DNA of 64,000 nt, taken from the NCBI RefSeq assembly GCF_947500835.1, contig NZ_CANMTQ010000002.1, positions 124,001 to 188,000 on the forward strand, in the 5' to 3' direction. Origin of the DNA: an uncultured Halomonas sp. GTDB lineage: Bacteria; Pseudomonadota; Gammaproteobacteria; Pseudomonadales; Halomonadaceae. The position numbers were made by a program, and so were the translations under genes. Positions 9,809-18,376 of the stretch are shown in pieces (position 1 is the first letter of the stretch; each line of letters opens with the position of its first letter). The notes beneath the pieces are model-generated. The model saw nothing but the letters and a program-made list of their open reading frames with translations, searched no databases and was not told where the DNA came from.

Positions 9809-10495
9809 ATGGAGCATTCAGCGCGTCAGAACCTCGGCGTGAGTGCCTACGCCCGGCTCAAGCGCGACATCATTCGCGGGGTCCATCCGGCCGGTGAAAA
9901 GCTCTTGATGAGCAATCTGAGACAGCGCTACGACCTGGGCACCGGCCCCCTGCGCGAGGCGCTGTCGCAACTGGTCGCAGAACATTTGGTGGTGGCCATC
10001 AGTCAGCGCGGTTATCGGGTCGCGCCCATGTCAGTAGCGGAACTCGAGGATATCTACGACGCGCGGGCGCATCTGGAGGGATTGATCGTCGAGCTGGCCA
10101 TCGCCCGGGGCGATGACGCTTGGGAGGCGGATATTCTGGCCAAGGCACATACCCTGGCCAAGGTAATGGACGTCAGCGGGCCGGAGGAGATGCTCGATAT
10201 CTGGGATCGGCGCCACCAGGCTTTTCATGGCGCCATCGCCGCCGGTTGCGGCTCGCGTCATCTGCTGCAGGCTCGTGAGGGCTTGCTCGATCAGGTCGAG
10301 CGTTACCGCCATCTGTGGCTGTGCGAGACAGTCTTTTCCAGCGAGGCGCTGGAGTACAAACGCCAGGAACACGCAGCTCTGGTCGAGGCGCTACTGGCCA
10401 GAGACGCCTCAGAGGTTTGCCATATGATTCGCGAACACCTGATGACCCCGGTGCCAATCATCCGCGAGGTGATGAAAAGGCGTGGGCTGGAGTGA
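9809..10495 (+). CDS. csiR: GntR/FCD-family regulator CsiR of glutarate catabolism
   Basis: An N-terminal winged helix (SAYARLKRDIIRG through TGPLREALSQLVAEHLVV) is followed by an all-helical FCD ligand domain with the usual metal-site histidines (RRHQAFHGAI). I choose ATG 9809 (MEHSARQNLG); a start at 9758 would add 17 unconserved residues. The gene is divergent from csiD and shares the gap that holds an inverted repeat, which matches CsiR, the glutarate-responsive repressor of csiD-lhgO. No clear Shine-Dalgarno is seen, so the start remains uncertain. Confidence 0.88.
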   Translation: MEHSARQNLGVSAYARLKRDIIRGVHPAGEKLLMSNLRQRYDLGTGPLREALSQLVAEHLVVAISQRGYRVAPMSVAELEDIYDARAHLEGLIVELAIARGDDAWEADILAKAHTLAKVMDVSGPEEMLDIWDRRHQAFHGAIAAGCGSRHLLQAREGLLDQVERYRHLWLCETVFSSEALEYKRQEHAALVEALLARDASEVCHMIREHLMTPVPIIREVMKRRGLE

Positions 10496-10508
10496 TCTCG
10501 ATTCGCAA

Positions 10509-11477
10509 TCATTTTGCCACCGAGCCCTCTCGGTTTAGAAACTCGGCCATTACCCGATATGCTTCGTCACACTCTTCTTTCACCAGGTCCTCCATGTTGA
10601 GAAAGGCGTGCAGCATATCCGGGAAATGATGATGCCGATGCGTCACGCCGGCCTCCTTGAGGCATTCGACATAGGCCAGCCCTTCGTCGCGTAGCGGACA
10701 AAACCCGGCGGTAATGACCAGCGTTTCAGGCATGGCCACCCTCACTGGCATGAACAATGCCGAAGCCTCGCGGCGATCGCCACCCTCACGAAAATAGTTG
10801 TCGAAATACCAGCGAATGCGCTCTTCTTCCAGGAAGTAGCCTTGCCCCAGTTCCTGCACGGAAGGATACGACAAGGTGTAGTCGAGACTTGGGTAAATGA
10901 GTATCTGTCGATGCAATGAAATGCTGTCATCATCCTGCAACCGGGCGCTGGCCGTTGCGGCAAGCGCCCCACCCGCAGAATCCCCGGCCACGGTCAGCGA
11001 CTTCATGACCTTCCGCTCTTTAGCCTCGAGCGCTGGCCATAAATGTTTGAGTACTGCCAGTGTATCGTTTACGGCCAACGGATAAGGGCACTCCGGCGCC
11101 AGGCGATACTCCACCGACACCACCAGATGACCGCTGGCCTTGGCCAGCTTGCGGCAGATCGAATCATAGACCGTCACTCCACCGGCCACATGACCGCCGC
11201 CGTGCAGATAGACGCACACCGGCTTGGGCGTCTCTGGCGCCGGATCGTAAATACGAACCGGTACCGGGTAGTCCTCCGTGTCGATCATCGCATCCCCGAC
11301 CCAAGGGAGCTCCGGGCGTTGCGTGACCAGGGTCATGGTCACGTAGGCCAACGCCTCCCGAGCGCTGACCGGAGAAAAACTCGCCCCGGCTTGACGCTGC
11401 TGCTCGATCAATACATTGACTTGATTCAACCAGGGTTGCAGCTTGGGGCTAAGTGGAAGGCTAGGCGAGGTGCTCAT
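10509..11477 (-). CDS. HSL-family alpha/beta hydrolase (acetyl-esterase type)
   Basis: The 322-aa protein has the hormone-sensitive-lipase oxyanion motif HGGG (92-95, in YLHGGGHVAGG) and the nucleophile Ser167 in GDSAGG. A late Asp and His (FPDMLHAF) complete the triad. No signal peptide is seen, so it should be cytoplasmic. AGGAGA lies six bases before the ATG. It stands between csiR and gabD but is separated from gabD by a hairpin, so it is probably its own unit. The substrate, a short-chain ester or lactone, cannot be predicted. Confidence 0.88.
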   Translation of the reverse strand: MSTSPSLPLSPKLQPWLNQVNVLIEQQRQAGASFSPVSAREALAYVTMTLVTQRPELPWVGDAMIDTEDYPVPVRIYDPAPETPKPVCVYLHGGGHVAGGVTVYDSICRKLAKASGHLVVSVEYRLAPECPYPLAVNDTLAVLKHLWPALEAKERKVMKSLTVAGDSAGGALAATASARLQDDDSISLHRQILIYPSLDYTLSYPSVQELGQGYFLEEERIRWYFDNYFREGGDRREASALFMPVRVAMPETLVITAGFCPLRDEGLAYVECLKEAGVTHRHHHFPDMLHAFLNMEDLVKEECDEAYRVMAEFLNREGSVAK

Positions 11478-11559
11478 GGAATCTCCTGTCAGCGTTACGG
11501 ATGACCATAGTAAAGATGGGATGTGCGCGCTTTGCCATACAAAGCGCCACTAAACGACG

Positions 11560-11585
11560 AAAGCCGGCGAGAGTTCGCCGGCTTT
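11560..11585. terminator. Rho-independent-like hairpin after gabD
   Basis: A perfect 11-bp stem, AAAGCCGGCGA / TCGCCGGCTTT, closes a GAGT loop 25 bases downstream of the gabD stop. The stem carries its own A and T flanks, but no long T run follows. Confidence 0.65.
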
Positions 11586-11610
11586 CCTTGGGTTCCGCTT
11601 GATAACCGTT

Positions 11611-13077
11611 TTAGCTATCCAGCCCACCCATGCAGATATACTTCATCTCCAGGTAGTCATCGACCCCGTACTTGGAGCCTTCGCGACCGAGTCCGGATTC
11701 CTTGATGCCGCCAAACGGAATCACTTCGCTGGTGATGGCGACTTCGTTGACCCCAACCATGCCGTATTCCACCCCTTCCGAGACCCGCCAGGCGCGGCCC
11801 ATGTCTCGGGTATAGATGTAGGAGGCCAGGCCGACTTCGGTGTCGTTGGCCATGGCGATGGCTTCGGCCTCATCCTTGAAACGGAAGATGGGAGCGACCG
11901 GCCCGAAGATCTCTTCCTTGAACAGACGCATGTCCTGGGTGACGTCGGTGAGCACCGTGGGCTGGTAGAAGCAGGCGCCATTATCCGCAGGACTGCCGCC
12001 GGTGGTGGTCTTGGCGCCCTTGTTCTGGGCGTCCTCGACCAGTTCATGCACGCCCTTCACCGCGTCTTCGTTCACCAGGGGGCCCATGGTAACGCCCTCT
12101 TCCAGGCCGTTGCCGAGCTTGAACTCGTTGACCTTGGCGGTGAACTTCTCGACGAAGGCATCGTAGATGCTGTCCTGCACCAGGATGCGGTTGGCGCAGA
12201 TACAGGTCTGGCCCGCATTGCGGTACTTCGACGCCAGGGCGCCGGCGACAGCCTTGTCCAGGTCCGCGTCGTCGAACACGATGACCGGGGCGTTGCCGCC
12301 CAGCTCCATGGAGACCTTCTTCACGGTTTCGGCGCACTGCTTGAGCAACTGCTTGCCCACCGCCGTGGAGCCGGTGAAGGTGACCTTGCGCACGATCGGG
12401 TTGCTGGTCAGTTCGTTGCCAATGGCGCTGGCGCTGCTGCCGGCTACCAGGTTGATGACGCCCTTGGGCACCCCGGCACGCTCGGCCAGTTCCACCATGG
12501 CAAGCGCCGACAGCGGCGTTTCCTTGGCGGGTTTCATGACGAAGGTACAGCCAACTGCCAGCGCCGGTCCGGCCTTGCGCGCCAGCATGGCGTTGGGGAA
12601 GTTCCAGGGTGAAATGGCCCCGACCACGCCTACCGGCTGCTTGATGGTGATCAGACGACGATCGTTGGCCACGGTGGGGATCACGTCGCCATAGATACGC
12701 TTGCCTTCCTCGGCGAACCATTCGATGAATGAGGCGCCATAGGCCACTTCGCCCTTGGATTCGGCCAGCACCTTGCCCTGCTCGCTGGTCATGATCACCG
12801 CCAGGTCGTCCTGATTCTCCATCATCAGGTCGAACCAGCGCCGCATGATCGCTGCACGCTCCTTGGCGGTCTTGGCCTGCCAGGCGGGCATGGCACGCTG
12901 GGCCGCCTCGATGGCGCGCCGGGTTTCGTTGGCCCCTACGCTTGCCACCTGGGTGATTACCTCACCGGTAGCGGGATTGACCACATCAAAGGTCTCGCCA
13001 TCGTCGCCATCGACCCACTTCCCGTCGATGTAGGCTTGGGTCTTGAGCAGGCTTGAATCTTTCAATTTAAGTGTCAT
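11611..13077 (-). CDS. gabD: NAD(P)-dependent succinate/glutarate-semialdehyde dehydrogenase GabD
   Basis: The start is ATG 13077 (MTLKLKDSSLLKTQAYIDG) with AAGGAG seven bases upstream, giving 488 aa, the usual GabD length. The catalytic Cys292 (NAGQTCICANR), general base Glu258 (MELGGNAP) and the N-PWNFP motif are present. It oxidises succinate semialdehyde to succinate and often glutarate semialdehyde to glutarate, which would feed CsiD nearby. Two genes, csiR and the esterase, lie between it and csiD, and no gabT is adjacent. Confidence 0.92.
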   Translation of the reverse strand: MTLKLKDSSLLKTQAYIDGKWVDGDDGETFDVVNPATGEVITQVASVGANETRRAIEAAQRAMPAWQAKTAKERAAIMRRWFDLMMENQDDLAVIMTSEQGKVLAESKGEVAYGASFIEWFAEEGKRIYGDVIPTVANDRRLITIKQPVGVVGAISPWNFPNAMLARKAGPALAVGCTFVMKPAKETPLSALAMVELAERAGVPKGVINLVAGSSASAIGNELTSNPIVRKVTFTGSTAVGKQLLKQCAETVKKVSMELGGNAPVIVFDDADLDKAVAGALASKYRNAGQTCICANRILVQDSIYDAFVEKFTAKVNEFKLGNGLEEGVTMGPLVNEDAVKGVHELVEDAQNKGAKTTTGGSPADNGACFYQPTVLTDVTQDMRLFKEEIFGPVAPIFRFKDEAEAIAMANDTEVGLASYIYTRDMGRAWRVSEGVEYGMVGVNEVAITSEVIPFGGIKESGLGREGSKYGVDDYLEMKYICMGGLDS

Positions 13078-13274
13078 GAAGGCTCCTTCTCTATGGGTTA
13101 TCAAGTCTAAGCTATCGAGAACAGTGTGAACCGGCGAATGAGAACATCGCAACGGTCGCAAACATGCGCTAAGTGCAGTACAGACACCTCATTCTGGCAA
13201 GCGAACAGCCCATCATAGACTATTTTTGACACCTGTCGTAAAAAATGGACACTCAGCTTCTTTATTGTCAATAC

Positions 13275-13296
13275 CCGGGCGCCTAAGGGCGCCCGG
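13275..13296. terminator. GC-rich hairpin after poxB
   Basis: A 9-bp perfect stem, CCGGGCGCC / GGCGCCCGG with a TAAG loop, lies 30 bases beyond the poxB stop on the minus strand. No T run follows, so it may be a weak or factor-assisted terminator. Confidence 0.55.
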
Positions 13297-13325
13297 TTGA
13301 GCATGATTATGCGTATTGTCTTGAT

Positions 13326-15041
13326 TTATCGCTTCAGGAAGTTGCTTTTTACCAGGTCGACCACATCCTCCATGCGTCCATCCAATACCGCCTTGGTGGA
13401 GTACATGGCCGTGGAGGCAACCTGGCCGGCTTCGACCTTGGGCGGCATGACAAGCTCCATGGGATTGACCTTTACATCAAGCAGCGCCGGACCGTCCTGG
13501 GCCAGCCATTCGGCAATGGCTGGCTCGAGCTCGTGATCCTGCTCTACGCGCCGCCCCCAGAAGCCCAATGCTTCGGCCAGCTTGTCGAAATGCGGATTTT
13601 CAAGCTTGGTGTAGCTGTCCAGCAATCCTTCCACTTTCTGTTCGATCTCGACAAAGCCCAGGGTGCCGTTGTTGAAAACGACGATCTTGAGCGGAATCTT
13701 CTCCTGCCTGAGGGTCAGCAGATCTCCCATCAGCATGGTCATGCCGCCGTCGCCGCACATGGCAATCACCGGTCGATCGGGAAAGGCCTTCTGAATGCCG
13801 ATCGCCTGGGGGTAGGCATTGGCCATGGTGCCGTGCACGAGACTGGCAAGGGTGCGACGCTGCCCCCGGGTGCGGATATGGCGTAGCAACCAGACCATGG
13901 GGCTACCGCCATCCGCGGTAAAGAAGGCGTTATCCGGGGCCAACTTGTCGAGGGCCAGGGTCAACTCCTGAGGATGAATCAGGTTGTCGTCCTTGGACTC
14001 GTGGGCCGTGCTTTCCAAGGCTTTCAAGTATTGCTTGCGACAGCTATCCAGCCATCTGGTACTGGTTTGCTCCTTGAGCATAGGCGTCAGCACTGCACAG
14101 GTGCCGCGCACACTGCCCATCAGGCCGATGTCCACCGGATGGCGCTTGCCCAGCTGCTGCGGATCGATATCCACCTGAATGATGGTCGCCTTTTCTGGAT
14201 AGAACTGGCCCCAGGCGAAGTTACAGCCCAGCAGGATAAGCGTGTCGCACTCCCCTACCGCATGGAATCCGCCGGCTAGACCAAACACCCCGGTCATGCC
14301 AACCTCAAAGGGATTATCCGGTTCGATGAAATCCTTGGCCCGGGAGGTCCAGGCAATGGGCGCCTTGAGTTTGGCCGCCAAGGCCATGACCTCTTCCCGG
14401 GCGCCCTCGCAGCCGGACCCGGCAAAGATGGAGATCTTGCCGCCCTTGTCGAGCTGCTTGACCACCGGCGCCAACTCCAGCTCGTTGGGATAGATGACCG
14501 GATTGACCCGGTGGGCACGAAACGGCAGATCCTGGCTCGGGGTCTGGGTAAATAGATCGCCGTGAACGACCAGCACCGCCACGCCGTTCTTGGCCAGCGC
14601 GGCTTGTGCCGCCAGCGCCGTCATGCGCCGCGCCTGATCGGGATTGATGATCGTCTCGCAGAACACGCTGTACTGCTCATAAATGGGAACGGGATCGACA
14701 TCCTGGGGGAAGTCGACGCCAGTTTCGCTGGTGGGTATCTGGGAAGCAATAAATACCACCGGCGAGCCATTTCGATGCGCATCGAACAAGCCATTGACGA
14801 AGTGCAGGCTGCCCGGGCCGCAAGTACCAGCACACAGGGCAAGCTCCCGGGTCATGTAGGCTTCGGCCCCGGCGGCAAATCCGCCCACCTCTTCGTGGCG
14901 CACATGCACCCACTCAAGATCGCTGCGCCGAATGGCATCGGTAAACTGATTGATGGTATCGCCGACCACGCCATAGCAGCGCTTTGCACCAGCCTGGGTC
15001 AGGGTTTCCACGATGATTTCGGCCACGTTACTGTGACTCAT
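13326..15041 (-). CDS. poxB: Pyruvate:quinone oxidoreductase PoxB (TPP/FAD)
   Basis: The start is ATG 15041 (MSHSNVAEIIVE) with GGAGG upstream; the product has 571 aa, like E. coli PoxB (572). The TPP-activating glutamate lies in VRHEEVGGFAAGAEAY and the TPP/Mg motif in GDGGMTMLMG...FNN. The C-terminal helix (LYS/MED-VVDLVKSNFLKR) resembles the membrane-binding tail of PoxB. The enzyme turns pyruvate into acetate and CO2 and gives electrons to ubiquinone. It is divergent from thiM-thiE, which salvage the thiazole moiety of its cofactor. Confidence 0.9.
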   Translation of the reverse strand: MSHSNVAEIIVETLTQAGAKRCYGVVGDTINQFTDAIRRSDLEWVHVRHEEVGGFAAGAEAYMTRELALCAGTCGPGSLHFVNGLFDAHRNGSPVVFIASQIPTSETGVDFPQDVDPVPIYEQYSVFCETIINPDQARRMTALAAQAALAKNGVAVLVVHGDLFTQTPSQDLPFRAHRVNPVIYPNELELAPVVKQLDKGGKISIFAGSGCEGAREEVMALAAKLKAPIAWTSRAKDFIEPDNPFEVGMTGVFGLAGGFHAVGECDTLILLGCNFAWGQFYPEKATIIQVDIDPQQLGKRHPVDIGLMGSVRGTCAVLTPMLKEQTSTRWLDSCRKQYLKALESTAHESKDDNLIHPQELTLALDKLAPDNAFFTADGGSPMVWLLRHIRTRGQRRTLASLVHGTMANAYPQAIGIQKAFPDRPVIAMCGDGGMTMLMGDLLTLRQEKIPLKIVVFNNGTLGFVEIEQKVEGLLDSYTKLENPHFDKLAEALGFWGRRVEQDHELEPAIAEWLAQDGPALLDVKVNPMELVMPPKVEAGQVASTAMYSTKAVLDGRMEDVVDLVKSNFLKR

Positions 15042-15204
15042 CTGCGATTTCCTCCGCATTGACGCCCCTGCCTGGGCGCGTGAACACCATCGTCATGAAT
15101 GTCATGACGACCTTTCTACCTACAGCCTATGCCGGTCAAGAGACGAGTTCCAATCATGCGACCCTCTTTCTTTGACAGCCTCTTTCGACCGTGATTAGGT
15201 AAAA

Positions 15205-15472
15205 CCACGACAGGGGCGCTGGCTTCGTGCACGACTCGAAAGCCGGCTGAGAAGCACCCTCGGAACCTGAGAGCCTGTTCATGACCGTTACGAGCGATGG
15301 TGAAACAAGGCGAAATTGATCGAAAAAGCGCAGTTTACAAGTAGTAAATGAGCATTTTGAGATCAATTTTAACGCCGTAGCGCCGAGCGCAGTAGATCAT
15401 GAACAGGCTCTGTACCAGTCAATGCTGGCGGAGGAAGTCGTGGGCTCTCTTGACCCGCCTCCGCTCGGAGGC
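15205..15472 (+). promoter_or_regulatory. TPP riboswitch of thiM, aptamer split by a MITE insertion
   Basis: The left half has the P1 strand CCACGAC (15205-15211), GGGGCGC, a P3 hairpin (GGCTTCG...CGAAAGCC), the invariant CTGAGA (15249-15254), ACCCT and GAACCTGA (15265-15272). The right half, after the 138-bp insert, has CCAG-TCAATG-CTGG (15415-15428), CGGAGGAAG and the matching P1 strand GTCGTGG (15437-15443). The expression platform is GCCTCC-GCTC-GGAGGC (15457-15472), which hides the thiM Shine-Dalgarno. GCGGAGG (15428-15434) can instead pair with CCTCCGC (15458-15464) and free it. This is a translational TPP switch in layout; whether it still works is unknown. Confidence 0.88.
15273..15410. 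mobile_element. 138-bp palindromic MITE inserted in the thiM TPP riboswitch
   Basis: The terminal inverted repeats GAGCCTGTTCATGA (15273-15286) and TCATGAACAGGCTC (15397-15410) match perfectly over 14 bp, extended to 15 with one flanking base on each side. The interior is also palindromic (AAATTGATC against GATCAATTT, and a TTTAC/GTAAA core), so the whole element can fold into one long hairpin. It encodes no protein. A target duplication cannot be recognised in the flanks. Halomonas-type genomes carry such elements, but the parent transposase is not in this window. Confidence 0.85.
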
Positions 15473-15478
15473 AGCCAT

Positions 15479-16300
15479 ATGTTCGATTGCCCGTCCCATC
15501 TCGCACGCATGCGCCAGAATGCACCGCTGGTGCAGAACATCACCAACCACGTCGCCATGAACGTGATGGCCAATGTGCTATTGGCCATCGGCGCATCTCC
15601 TGCCATGGTGCATGCCAAGGAAGAAGTCGAGGAGTTTGCCACTCTTGCAGATGCGTTGAGCCTGAACATTGGCACCCTTTCAAGCGAATGGGTCGAATCC
15701 ATGCAGCTTGCCGCCCGTGCTGCCAATCACACGGGTACACCTTGGGTATTCGACCCGGTGGCGGTGGGCGCTACGGCGTTTCGTCGCCGGGTAGGCGCCG
15801 AGCTGGTTGAACTGAACCCTAGCGTGATTCGCGGCAACGCCTCGGAGATCATCGCCTTGGCATCCGAAAGCGGTGGCGAGCGCAACCTGGAGAGCAGCGG
15901 GCGCGGCGTGGACAGTACCGACCCGGTCGAGGCTGCAGAGCAGGCGGCGATCGAACTCGCCAAACGCAGCGGCGGCGTGGTGGCGGTCAGCGGCCCGGTG
16001 GACTTCGTCACCGACGGCAAGCGAAAGGCCCGAGTCGCCAACGGCCATGCGCTGATGCCGCGTATTACCGTGCTGGGATGCTCACAAACCGGCGTGGTTG
16101 CCGCCTTTATCGCCGGAGCCGAGGATGCTTTCGACGCCACCCTGGCGGCAATGGCCTGCTATGGGGTTGCCGGTGAGATCGCCGGCGAGAGCGCAAGCGG
16201 CCCGGGCAGCTTCGCCGTGGACTTTATCGACGCCTTATACAACCTGAATGACGTACAGCTCAATGCCCGACTGCGCCTGGAGATGGACGATGACCTTTGA
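15479..16300 (+). CDS. thiM: Hydroxyethylthiazole kinase ThiM
   Basis: The start is ATG 15479 (MFDCPSHLARMRQNAP), with GGAGG seven bases upstream inside the riboswitch platform hairpin. The product has 273 aa. The family block QNITNHVAMNVMANVLLAIGASPAM and the phosphate loop around GCSQTGVVAAF are present. ThiM phosphorylates salvaged 4-methyl-5-hydroxyethylthiazole, which ThiE then joins to HMP-PP. It overlaps thiE by 11 bases. The canonical catalytic region in other ThiM reads G(T/S)GC; here the order is GCSQTG, a mild variation. Confidence 0.92.
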   Translation: MFDCPSHLARMRQNAPLVQNITNHVAMNVMANVLLAIGASPAMVHAKEEVEEFATLADALSLNIGTLSSEWVESMQLAARAANHTGTPWVFDPVAVGATAFRRRVGAELVELNPSVIRGNASEIIALASESGGERNLESSGRGVDSTDPVEAAEQAAIELAKRSGGVVAVSGPVDFVTDGKRKARVANGHALMPRITVLGCSQTGVVAAFIAGAEDAFDATLAAMACYGVAGEIAGESASGPGSFAVDFIDALYNLNDVQLNARLRLEMDDDL

Positions 16301-16913
16301 TTTATCCGTGTATTTGATCACCGACCCGGCGATGTGCGCCGAACGCGGTCTTGTCGAAACCATGATGGCTGCCGTGCGCGGCGGTGTGACCATGGTGCAG
16401 CTGCGGGACAAGCACGCCTCCAATGCGGAGCTGATCGAGCAGGCCAAGGCGCTGAAAGAGGCACTCACCGGTAGCGGCGTGCCGCTGATCATCAATGACC
16501 GGCTGGAAGTGGCCCTGGCTGCGGGCGCGGATGGCCTGCATATCGGCCAGACCGACGGCGACGCCGCCGCGGCCCGCAAGGCGCTGGGCACGGATGCCAT
16601 TCTGGGGCTTTCCATCAATACCCATGAGCAATTGGCAAAGGCGGATACGTCGCTACTCGACTATGTCGGCCTGGGGCCGGTATTTGCCACCTCTACCAAG
16701 AGCGATCACGAGGCGCCACTGGGCTTCGAGGGGCTGGCAGCATTGGCCTCGGCGAGCGCTCTACCCAGCGTGGCCATCGGTGGGCTACAGGCGCAGCATG
16801 TTGGGCCGGTTCGCGAGGCCGGCGCCCAGGGGCTGGCAATCATCTCGGCGATCTGCGCCGCCCCGGACCCTCAGGCAGCAGCCGAACGGTTTACTAGGCA
16901 GGGCGGTAAATGA
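16290..16913 (+). CDS. thiE: Thiamine-phosphate synthase ThiE
   Basis: The 207-aa TIM-barrel protein starts at ATG 16290 (MTFDLSVYLITDPAMC) inside the end of thiM. It carries the family motifs VTMVQLRDKHAS, LIINDRLEVALAAGADGLHIGQTD, YVGLGPVFATSTKSDHE and VAIGGL. It condenses thiazole phosphate with HMP diphosphate to give thiamine phosphate. With thiM it forms a two-gene salvage operon. A standard sigma-70 promoter for the next gene follows after its stop. Confidence 0.95.
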   Translation: MTFDLSVYLITDPAMCAERGLVETMMAAVRGGVTMVQLRDKHASNAELIEQAKALKEALTGSGVPLIINDRLEVALAAGADGLHIGQTDGDAAAARKALGTDAILGLSINTHEQLAKADTSLLDYVGLGPVFATSTKSDHEAPLGFEGLAALASASALPSVAIGGLQAQHVGPVREAGAQGLAIISAICAAPDPQAAAERFTRQGGK

Positions 16914-16973
16914 AGTAGCCAGCGGCCCGAGAGAGCTACCGATTTATTCAGCGCCTCCCCAAGGGGAAAGGCA

Positions 16974-17038
16974 TTGCAACAAGCGAGTGAACGCCTATAA
17001 TCGCGAAGAAGAATCTTTATCATCCCGCAATGATTTTC
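16974..17038 (+). promoter_or_regulatory. Sigma-70 promoter and possible Fur site of the imelysin operon
   Basis: A strong promoter is visible: TTGCAA (16974-16979), 16 bases, TATAAT (16996-17001). Just downstream, at about 17011-17038, lies an A/T-rich imperfect repeat (TTTATCAT and AATGATTTTC) that resembles degenerate Fur-box hexamers and would overlap the transcription start. The promoter is seen; iron control is inferred from this repeat and the gene families. Confidence 0.6.
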
Positions 17039-17073
17039 TTTCTTCTCACCCTTCTCGATTTCAGGAAGCTGTC

Positions 17074-18351
17074 ATGAACCACCGCTTTCATCTCACCTCG
17101 CTCGTCGCTGCCTTTGCTACAGCCGGCATGGCCTCATTTGCTCAGGCACAGGAAAACGTCACGCCTGAAGCGGTGGTCAAGCACTATACCGACCTGGCCC
17201 ACGCCACCTTCCAAGATGCCCTGATCACGGCGCAAAAACTCGATGAGGCCACCGATGCCTTCATCGAAAATCCTAACGCCGACACTCTTGAAGCCGCCAA
17301 GCAGGCTTGGCTGACGTCCCGCGTTCCTTATCAGCAAAGCGAAGTTTTTCGTTTCGGTAATCCGGTGGTGGATGACTGGGAAGGCCAGGTCAACGCCTGG
17401 CCCCTGGACGAGGGCATGATCGACTACGTGGAAGGCGATGACTACCAGCATGAACTGGGCAACCAGGGCGCCACGGTCAACATCATCGCCAGCAACGAGA
17501 TCAACGTGGGCGGCGAGACGGTGGATGTGAGCGATTTGACGCCGCAGCTGCTGGCGGATCTCAATGAGATCGGTGGCTCCGAGGCCAACGTGGCTACCGG
17601 CTATCACGCCATCGAATTCCTCCTGTGGGGCCAGGACCTACATGGCTTCGAGGCGGGCAATGGTGACCGCCCGCCGAGCGACTACCAGACCGGAGAAGAG
17701 TGCACCCACGGCAACTGCGATCGCCGCGCCGCCTATCTGAATGCGGCCACGGACCTTCTTGTCGATGATCTCGAATGGATGACGGCGCAGTGGGCACCGG
17801 AACAGCAAGACAACTATCGCGCGGAACTGCTGGCACTGAAGCCGCAAGAAGGCCTGCAACGCATGCTGTTCGGCATGGGCTCGTTGTCCCTGGGGGAACT
17901 CGCCGGCGAACGCATGAAGGTGGCACTGGAAGCCAACTCCTATGAGGACGAGCACTCCTGTTTCAGCGACAACACCCACAACGCCCATTATTACAACGGC
18001 AAGGGCATTCGCAACGTCTATACCGGACACTATGAGCGGGTGGACGGCGGCGAACTGAGCGGCCCCTCGCTCTCCGATCTGGTCGCCAAGCAGGACAGCG
18101 AACTCGATGACACCCTGCGCCAGCAGCTCAAGGATTCCATGGCGGCCCTCGATACCTTGAAACAGGCCGCCGAGGCCGAAGAGTCACCGATGACATTCGA
18201 CATGATGATCGCTCCGGGCAATACCCAGGGCAGCGAGATGATCAACGGCGCCATCCTGGCACTCGTCGAACAGACCGGCTCCATCGAGCAGGCTGCCAAC
18301 ACGCTGGGGATCGCATCGCTGGAACCTGATACCGCCGGCCACGACTTCTGA
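17074..18351 (+). CDS. Imelysin-family periplasmic protein (IcmP/IrpA type)
   Basis: The start is ATG 17074 (MNHRFHLTSLVAAFATAGMASFAQAQ, a clear signal peptide), with AGGAA upstream; a longer in-frame extension overlaps thiE and is spurious. The 425-aa product holds the imelysin signature GxHxxE as Gly176-His178-Glu181 (GYHAIEFLLWG) and a histidine-rich stretch (HSCFSDNTHNAHYY). P. aeruginosa IcmP and cyanobacterial IrpA are iron-regulated relatives; a metal-binding role rather than proteolysis is the current view of the family. It heads a four-gene set with a di-haem protein, a second imelysin and DUF1513. Confidence 0.9.
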   Translation: MNHRFHLTSLVAAFATAGMASFAQAQENVTPEAVVKHYTDLAHATFQDALITAQKLDEATDAFIENPNADTLEAAKQAWLTSRVPYQQSEVFRFGNPVVDDWEGQVNAWPLDEGMIDYVEGDDYQHELGNQGATVNIIASNEINVGGETVDVSDLTPQLLADLNEIGGSEANVATGYHAIEFLLWGQDLHGFEAGNGDRPPSDYQTGEECTHGNCDRRAAYLNAATDLLVDDLEWMTAQWAPEQQDNYRAELLALKPQEGLQRMLFGMGSLSLGELAGERMKVALEANSYEDEHSCFSDNTHNAHYYNGKGIRNVYTGHYERVDGGELSGPSLSDLVAKQDSELDDTLRQQLKDSMAALDTLKQAAEAEESPMTFDMMIAPGNTQGSEMINGAILALVEQTGSIEQAANTLGIASLEPDTAGHDF

Positions 18352-18376
18352 TCTACCCGCCTAAACAAGTCTCACG

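Noticed and set aside
11599..12612. + strand open frame opposite gabD
   Set aside because: A shadow of GabD codons in GC-rich DNA; no start signal and no domain.
13078..13274. Small ORFs upstream of gabD
   Set aside because: No ribosome site with a conserved-looking product; this is the gabD promoter region and poxB downstream DNA.
16495..17073. N-terminal extension of the first imelysin into thiE
   Set aside because: It covers thiE in another frame and the sigma-70 promoter; the signal peptide and Shine-Dalgarno set the start at 17074.
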